From Halapricum desulfuricans (GTDB lineage: Archaea > Halobacteriota > Halobacteria > Halobacteriales > Haloarculaceae): 64,000 nucleotides of DNA. Below the pieces are notes generated by a model, which was given only the letters and a program-made list of their open reading frames with translations, searched no databases and was not told the DNA's origin. Both the position numbers and the translations under genes were made by a program. The stretch covers positions 1,364,001 to 1,428,000 of the forward strand of contig NZ_CP064791.1 of assembly GCF_017094465.1 (NCBI RefSeq), read 5' to 3'. Positions 61,052 to 64,000 of this stretch are shown here, piece by piece. Every line of letters begins with the position of its first letter. The stretch's first letter is position 1.

Positions 61052-61885
61052 TCACCGTCGTAGCGACGTCACACGGCGAAGCAGTCCCCAGACGCGGTCG
61101 CGCGCTCGATCCGGCAAATGCCGGGCGAGCGTCGCCGCCTTCGCGAGCCGACCGACCGGATATCGCGGATCCGGATCGGTCACTGTCGCGGCGTCTTTGA
61201 TCGTCGTCGCCACTGCCTCGGGCGCCATCCCGAACGTGTCGCTGGCCTCGATCGCAGCGCGGTCGTCCTGGATCCCGTAGATCGCCTCGTACGCGCCCGA
61301 GCGCTCCAGGCGGTCGCGGGACGCCTCGACGCGCTGCTCGAACTCGGTCGCGACCGGGCCGGGCTCGACCAGCACGACCTCGATGCCGTACTGGTCGACC
61401 TCGTTACGGAGCGCGTCGCTCAGCCCTTCCAGCGCGAACTTCGAGGCGCTGTAGGCACCCTCGCCGGGTGTCGCGAGAAAGCCAGTCACGCTGGAGACGT
61501 TGATAATCCGCCCTTCTTCGCGGTCGCGCATGTGCGGCAGGACCGCCCGGATCAGCCGGTGTGGGCCGTACACGTTGACGTCGAACTGGTCGTCGAGAGC
61601 GTCGGTGGGTACGTCTTCGAGTGGGCCGAACTGGGCCGTCCCGGCGTTGTTGACCAGACAGTCGATCCGCCCCTGCTCGTCGGCGATCCGATCGACGACG
61701 CGTTCGACTTCGCGGGCGTTCGTCACGTCCAGTTCGGCCGTTTCACAGCCGGCGTCGTCCAGATCCGCGATGTCGTCCTCGTCGCGGGCAGTCGCGTACA
61801 CCGTCCATTCGTCCTCGAGGAACGCTTCGGCCGTCGCGCGCCCGATTCCGGACGAACACCCCGTGATGAGTACCGTCTTCGTCAT
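61052..61885 (-). CDS. Short-chain dehydrogenase/reductase
   Basis: The 277-residue classical SDR has the cofactor motif TGCSSGIGRATAEAF, NNAG, the catalytic Ser in NVSSVTGFLATPGEG and YSASKFALEG. It reduces or oxidises an unknown alcohol/ketone with NAD(P)H; residues after the first strand (ATARDEDDI) hint at NADPH. ATG 61885 gives the normal start. The gene leads a two-gene operon with the glycerate kinase. Confidence 0.88.
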   Translation of the reverse strand: MTKTVLITGCSSGIGRATAEAFLEDEWTVYATARDEDDIADLDDAGCETAELDVTNAREVERVVDRIADEQGRIDCLVNNAGTAQFGPLEDVPTDALDDQFDVNVYGPHRLIRAVLPHMRDREEGRIINVSSVTGFLATPGEGAYSASKFALEGLSDALRNEVDQYGIEVVLVEPGPVATEFEQRVEASRDRLERSGAYEAIYGIQDDRAAIEASDTFGMAPEAVATTIKDAATVTDPDPRYPVGRLAKAATLARHLPDRARDRVWGLLRRVTSLRR

Positions 61886-61970
61886 ACGCCACCCCTCGAA
61901 GCGCTGGTAGGTAAGACCGTCGGCTGAGGAGAACAGTGACGATATGCCACTCAAGCACGGACAGTGAGGT

Positions 61971-62258
61971 ATGAAGTGGCTCCAGAGCGGTCGACGCCGG
62001 GACATCTGTGTCCTGCTGTACGGGACTGACGGCCGTCCGGCACAGAAACTCAAGACGGCGCTCGAACGACATCACGACGAACGGATCGACCCCGAACAGT
62101 TCTACGGAGCGCTGGAGGCGCTCGAACGTCTGGGCCACGTCGAATCGCGGACTGACGGACTCAGCGACGTCTACGAACTCACCGAGGCAGGGGCCGAGCA
62201 CGTCCAGGCATACGCGGCGTGGCTCGACGAGCAGGTCGGCGAATACGACGAGGAATAA
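61971..62258 (+). CDS. PadR-like winged-helix protein
   Basis: A 95-residue protein with a PadR-type winged helix: DICVLLYGTDGRPAQKLKTALERHHDERIDPEQFYGALEALERLGHVESR across residues 11-60 (key FYGALEALERLGHVE), then YELTEAGAEHVQAYAAWLDEQ. It is divergent from the SDR/glycerate kinase operon, with 85 bases between starts, and may regulate it. I see no clear ATGT-N8-ACAT site there. Confidence 0.78.
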   Translation: MKWLQSGRRRDICVLLYGTDGRPAQKLKTALERHHDERIDPEQFYGALEALERLGHVESRTDGLSDVYELTEAGAEHVQAYAAWLDEQVGEYDEE

Positions 62259-62298
62259 CCGCAATTACCGGTCACACGACGACAGGGAGCGGAACCTG

Positions 62299-62487
62299 CT
62301 ACCCCGATCGGATGTCCTCGCGGTCGGCCGCCCGCATGTGCGCCAGCGTGAACGCGTCGACCGGGGGCGCACCCGTTTTTGCCTCCGTTTCGCCGTCAGC
62401 CGTCTCTGCTGTTGGCGTCCGCGGCGAAACGTCCTCCGGGACGACATTGCGGTCCCCGTGAGTGCGGAGTTGCTCGCTCGAGGGCAT
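62299..62487 (-). CDS. Small acidic haloarchaeal protein
   Basis: A 62-residue frame (MPSSEQLRTHGDRNVVPEDV ... TLAHMRAADREDIRSG) with GC-rich codons like those of the surrounding genes. A TATA-like GAATATATGG lies about 30 bases before its ATG, so the message may be leaderless. The protein is polar, with no membrane helix or cysteine, and I recognise no family. Good codon use supports it being real. Confidence 0.5.
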   Translation of the reverse strand: MPSSEQLRTHGDRNVVPEDVSPRTPTAETADGETEAKTGAPPVDAFTLAHMRAADREDIRSG

Positions 62488-62652
62488 GTTACGCGATATA
62501 TCGCCATTCCGAGACCATATATTCTTCGAAGCATGCGCAAAACCGACCCATCTATCCGGAAAATAGATGGTGTATTTCCCCGAATGCCGGGACGGAATAC
62601 AATACCTTATATTCTTACCATGAGTGATTATACCGGAAGCCAGATATAGGGC

Positions 62653-62664
62653 AAAATATATATG
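62653..62664 (+). promoter_or_regulatory. TATA box of a leaderless small gene
   Basis: AAAATATATATG lies 28-39 bases before the ATG at 62692. This spacing places transcription start at or a few bases before the start codon, the normal arrangement for leaderless haloarchaeal messages. Confidence 0.55.
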
Positions 62665-62691
62665 CCAAGTCGCGATAGATGTAGATACACA

Positions 62692-62802
62692 ATGAGTTCC
62701 AAACCGAGTTCCACCTCGCGCGTCGAATCGTCGGAGAAAGTACTGCACTTCTGGTCGAAGACCGACAAGGAGACTGTCTCGGCCACCGACGACGACCGAT
62801 AG
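62692..62802 (+). CDS. 36-residue small protein
   Basis: The frame encodes MSSKPSSTSRVESSEKVLHF and 16 more residues ending TDDDR. It has a strong promoter at leaderless distance and halophile-like codons. The middle holds an aromatic patch (VLHFWSKTD) between Ser-rich and acidic ends, so it could bind a partner protein. I know no family for it. Confidence 0.5.
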   Translation: MSSKPSSTSRVESSEKVLHFWSKTDKETVSATDDDR

Positions 62803-62933
62803 ACGACCGCGAACAAACGCCCGGAATCCACAGCGAACCGGTCCCGTCGGGGTCGCCTACGGAAACCACCCCGTTCTCACGGCGTGGTAATTCCCGGGCA
62901 GTTTTGGACGAGCACTGTCGTAGGTCCGGATAG

Positions 62934-63254
62934 ATGAACGGAGAGTACTTTGAGCAGTTGGGACGGCTCGTCGGTCCGCTGCCCGAACGCCAGGCGGCGT
63001 TCGGATGTAACTCCTGTCAGGCGATCTGGTACGGCTTCGAGGAGGCCGCACCGGACGGCCGCCACCCCCGGCCGGATCGCTACTGTCCTCACTGTGGCAG
63101 CGAGGACGTCCAGGAACTGCCGGAGATCCCCGGTGCGCTCGCACTCAAATCCTGGATCGACTGGCCAGAGGACTGTCCGTCGATGGAGACGGAGACGGAG
63201 CCGGAATCTACTCAAGCAGATCAGACAGCCGGGCGGCGCCCTCCGCAACCGTAA
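62934..63254 (+). CDS. Zinc-binding protein with two CxxC pairs
   Basis: A 106-residue protein with FGCNSCQAIW and RYCPHCGSEDV, which should form one zinc ribbon of about 50 residues, and a disordered acidic tail (TETEPESTQADQTAG). The front (MNGEYFEQLGRLVGPLPERQ) is helical. Function is unknown. Its last 47 bases overlap the convergent ABC ATPase gene. Confidence 0.65.
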   Translation: MNGEYFEQLGRLVGPLPERQAAFGCNSCQAIWYGFEEAAPDGRHPRPDRYCPHCGSEDVQELPEIPGALALKSWIDWPEDCPSMETETEPESTQADQTAGRRPPQP

Positions 63255-64000
63255 GCGGTAGCTCCTCGGCACCGGCCGTCTCGAAGAGTTCCGTGACGGT
63301 CGGCGCCGCGAGACCGCACCGTTCGAGCAACGAACTGTCTGTCAGTATCTCCTCTGTCGGTCCGTCGGCGACAACGTCCCCGGTCGCATCGAGAAGTACG
63401 ACCCGATCGGCGAGGTGCGGGACGAGATCGACGTTCGGCGTCGAGACGATCTGTGTGTCACCGTCCTCGGAGCGCTCCTCGAGCAGCGAGAGGATACGCT
63501 CGCGGTATGCGGGGTCGATGTCCGCGACCGGCTCGTCCAGCAACAGCAGGTCCGGATCGACCGCGACGGCACTGGCGAGCGCGGCGCGACGCTGCTCGCC
63601 GCCGCTCAGCCGGAACGGTGGCTGATCGAGCAATCCCGTCAGCTCGAGACGCTCGGCGAGCGCGTCGACCCGATCACGCGCCTGCGCTTTTGGGATCGAT
63701 AGCTGTGCCGGGCCGTACTCCAGATCGTCCCGCACCGTCGAGTTGAACAGGTACTCGTCGGGTTGTTGGGGCAGCACAGCGATGCGATCGCGCAGGTCGT
63801 CGGCCGGTGTCTCCGATTCGAAGTACGCGATCGAGCCACTGTCGGGATCGATGAGCCCACCGAGTAGCTGGATCAGCGTCGACTTCCCGGCGCCGTTCGG
63901 GCCGACGAGCGCGACCCGCTCGCCGACCTCGATCGTGAGGTCGAACGCCTCGATCGCGCTCGTCCCGTCGGGATAGCTGTAGGACACCGCCCGAGCATCG
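63208..64000 (-). CDS. ABC transporter ATPase, ECF/CbiO type (start beyond window)
   Basis: At least 263 residues of an ATPase are present: AVSYSYPDGTSAIEAFDLTI, Walker A GPNGAGKSTLI, Q-loop VLPQQPDEYLF, signature RLSGGEQRRAAL and Walker B DLLLLDEPVADID. The pattern with SYSYPDG and the PQQPDEYLF loop is typical of energy-coupling-factor or cobalt-type transporters. The frame is open to the window end, where the first few residues are missing. Partners should lie past base 64000. Confidence 0.87.
   Translation of the reverse strand, partial: DARAVSYSYPDGTSAIEAFDLTIEVGERVALVGPNGAGKSTLIQLLGGLIDPDSGSIAYFESETPADDLRDRIAVLPQQPDEYLFNSTVRDDLEYGPAQLSIPKAQARDRVDALAERLELTGLLDQPPFRLSGGEQRRAALASAVAVDPDLLLLDEPVADIDPAYRERILSLLEERSEDGDTQIVSTPNVDLVPHLADRVVLLDATGDVVADGPTEEILTDSSLLERCGLAAPTVTELFETAGAEELPLTVAEGAARLSDLLE

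Overview
The window is chromosomal DNA of a halophilic archaeon (class Halobacteria). Signs are the high GC content, the strongly acidic proteins, Tat (twin-arginine) exports, a halocyanin, the archaeal proteins L15e, ABCE1 and AglB, the split glycine dehydrogenase, TATA-type promoters and many leaderless starts. The gene set resembles Halorhabdus or a close relative, but the genus is my guess.

Layout. 1-2240: edge of an integrated element (start of a tyrosine integrase, a small DNA-binding-like partner, a decayed TnpB gene). 2241-7737: prenyl synthase, halocyanin, SRPBCC protein, TrpB, a VapBC pair and CoaBC. 7797-13947: complete seven-gene Mrp antiporter operon on the minus strand. 14060-19793: IlvD, a Tat-exported GH13 amylase, a pterin dehydratase and UvrB. 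19829-21456: PadR regulator with a textbook operator, palindromic repeats, a possible small RNA, DUF309 and a frameshifted zinc ribbon. 21587-27619: tRNA-Leu(CAA), an orphan sugar-binding lipoprotein, an inositol monophosphatase, both glycine dehydrogenase subunits, and tRNA-His(GTG) with a tandem array of its own 3' end. 27744-42403: mostly housekeeping genes (L15e, PHP hydrolase, VOC protein, lactate permease, ABCE1, EMC6-like, peptidases, rhodanese/MBL) plus an intact TnpB element. 42406-53903: N-glycosylation region with AglB, a DUF368 lipid-carrier transporter, four family 2 glycosyltransferases, a flippase, two AlkP/sulfatase-fold proteins and a decayed beta-propeller gene. 54079-64000: DHH phosphoesterase, XPD-like helicase, a second VapBC, an ArsA/Get3 ATPase, glycerate kinase, SDR, several small proteins and the C-terminal part of an ABC ATPase.

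How the genes work together. AglB transfers a lipid-linked glycan to proteins; the glycosyltransferases build it, the flippase moves it outward, and the DUF368 protein two bases downstream of aglB may return the spent carrier. This region falls sharply in GC from about 46000 to 54050, which suggests the peripheral glycan genes were exchanged by transfer. The Mrp operon serves Na+/H+ homeostasis. GcvPA and GcvPB form one enzyme, but GcvT and GcvH are not in the window.

Most unusual non-coding signals. Both tRNA genes are followed by repeats of their own 3' ends, each with an inverted T-arm copy that would fold into hairpins; at tRNA-His there are three units spaced 113-114 bases. A second family of about 80-base palindromic elements occurs four times in intergenic DNA.
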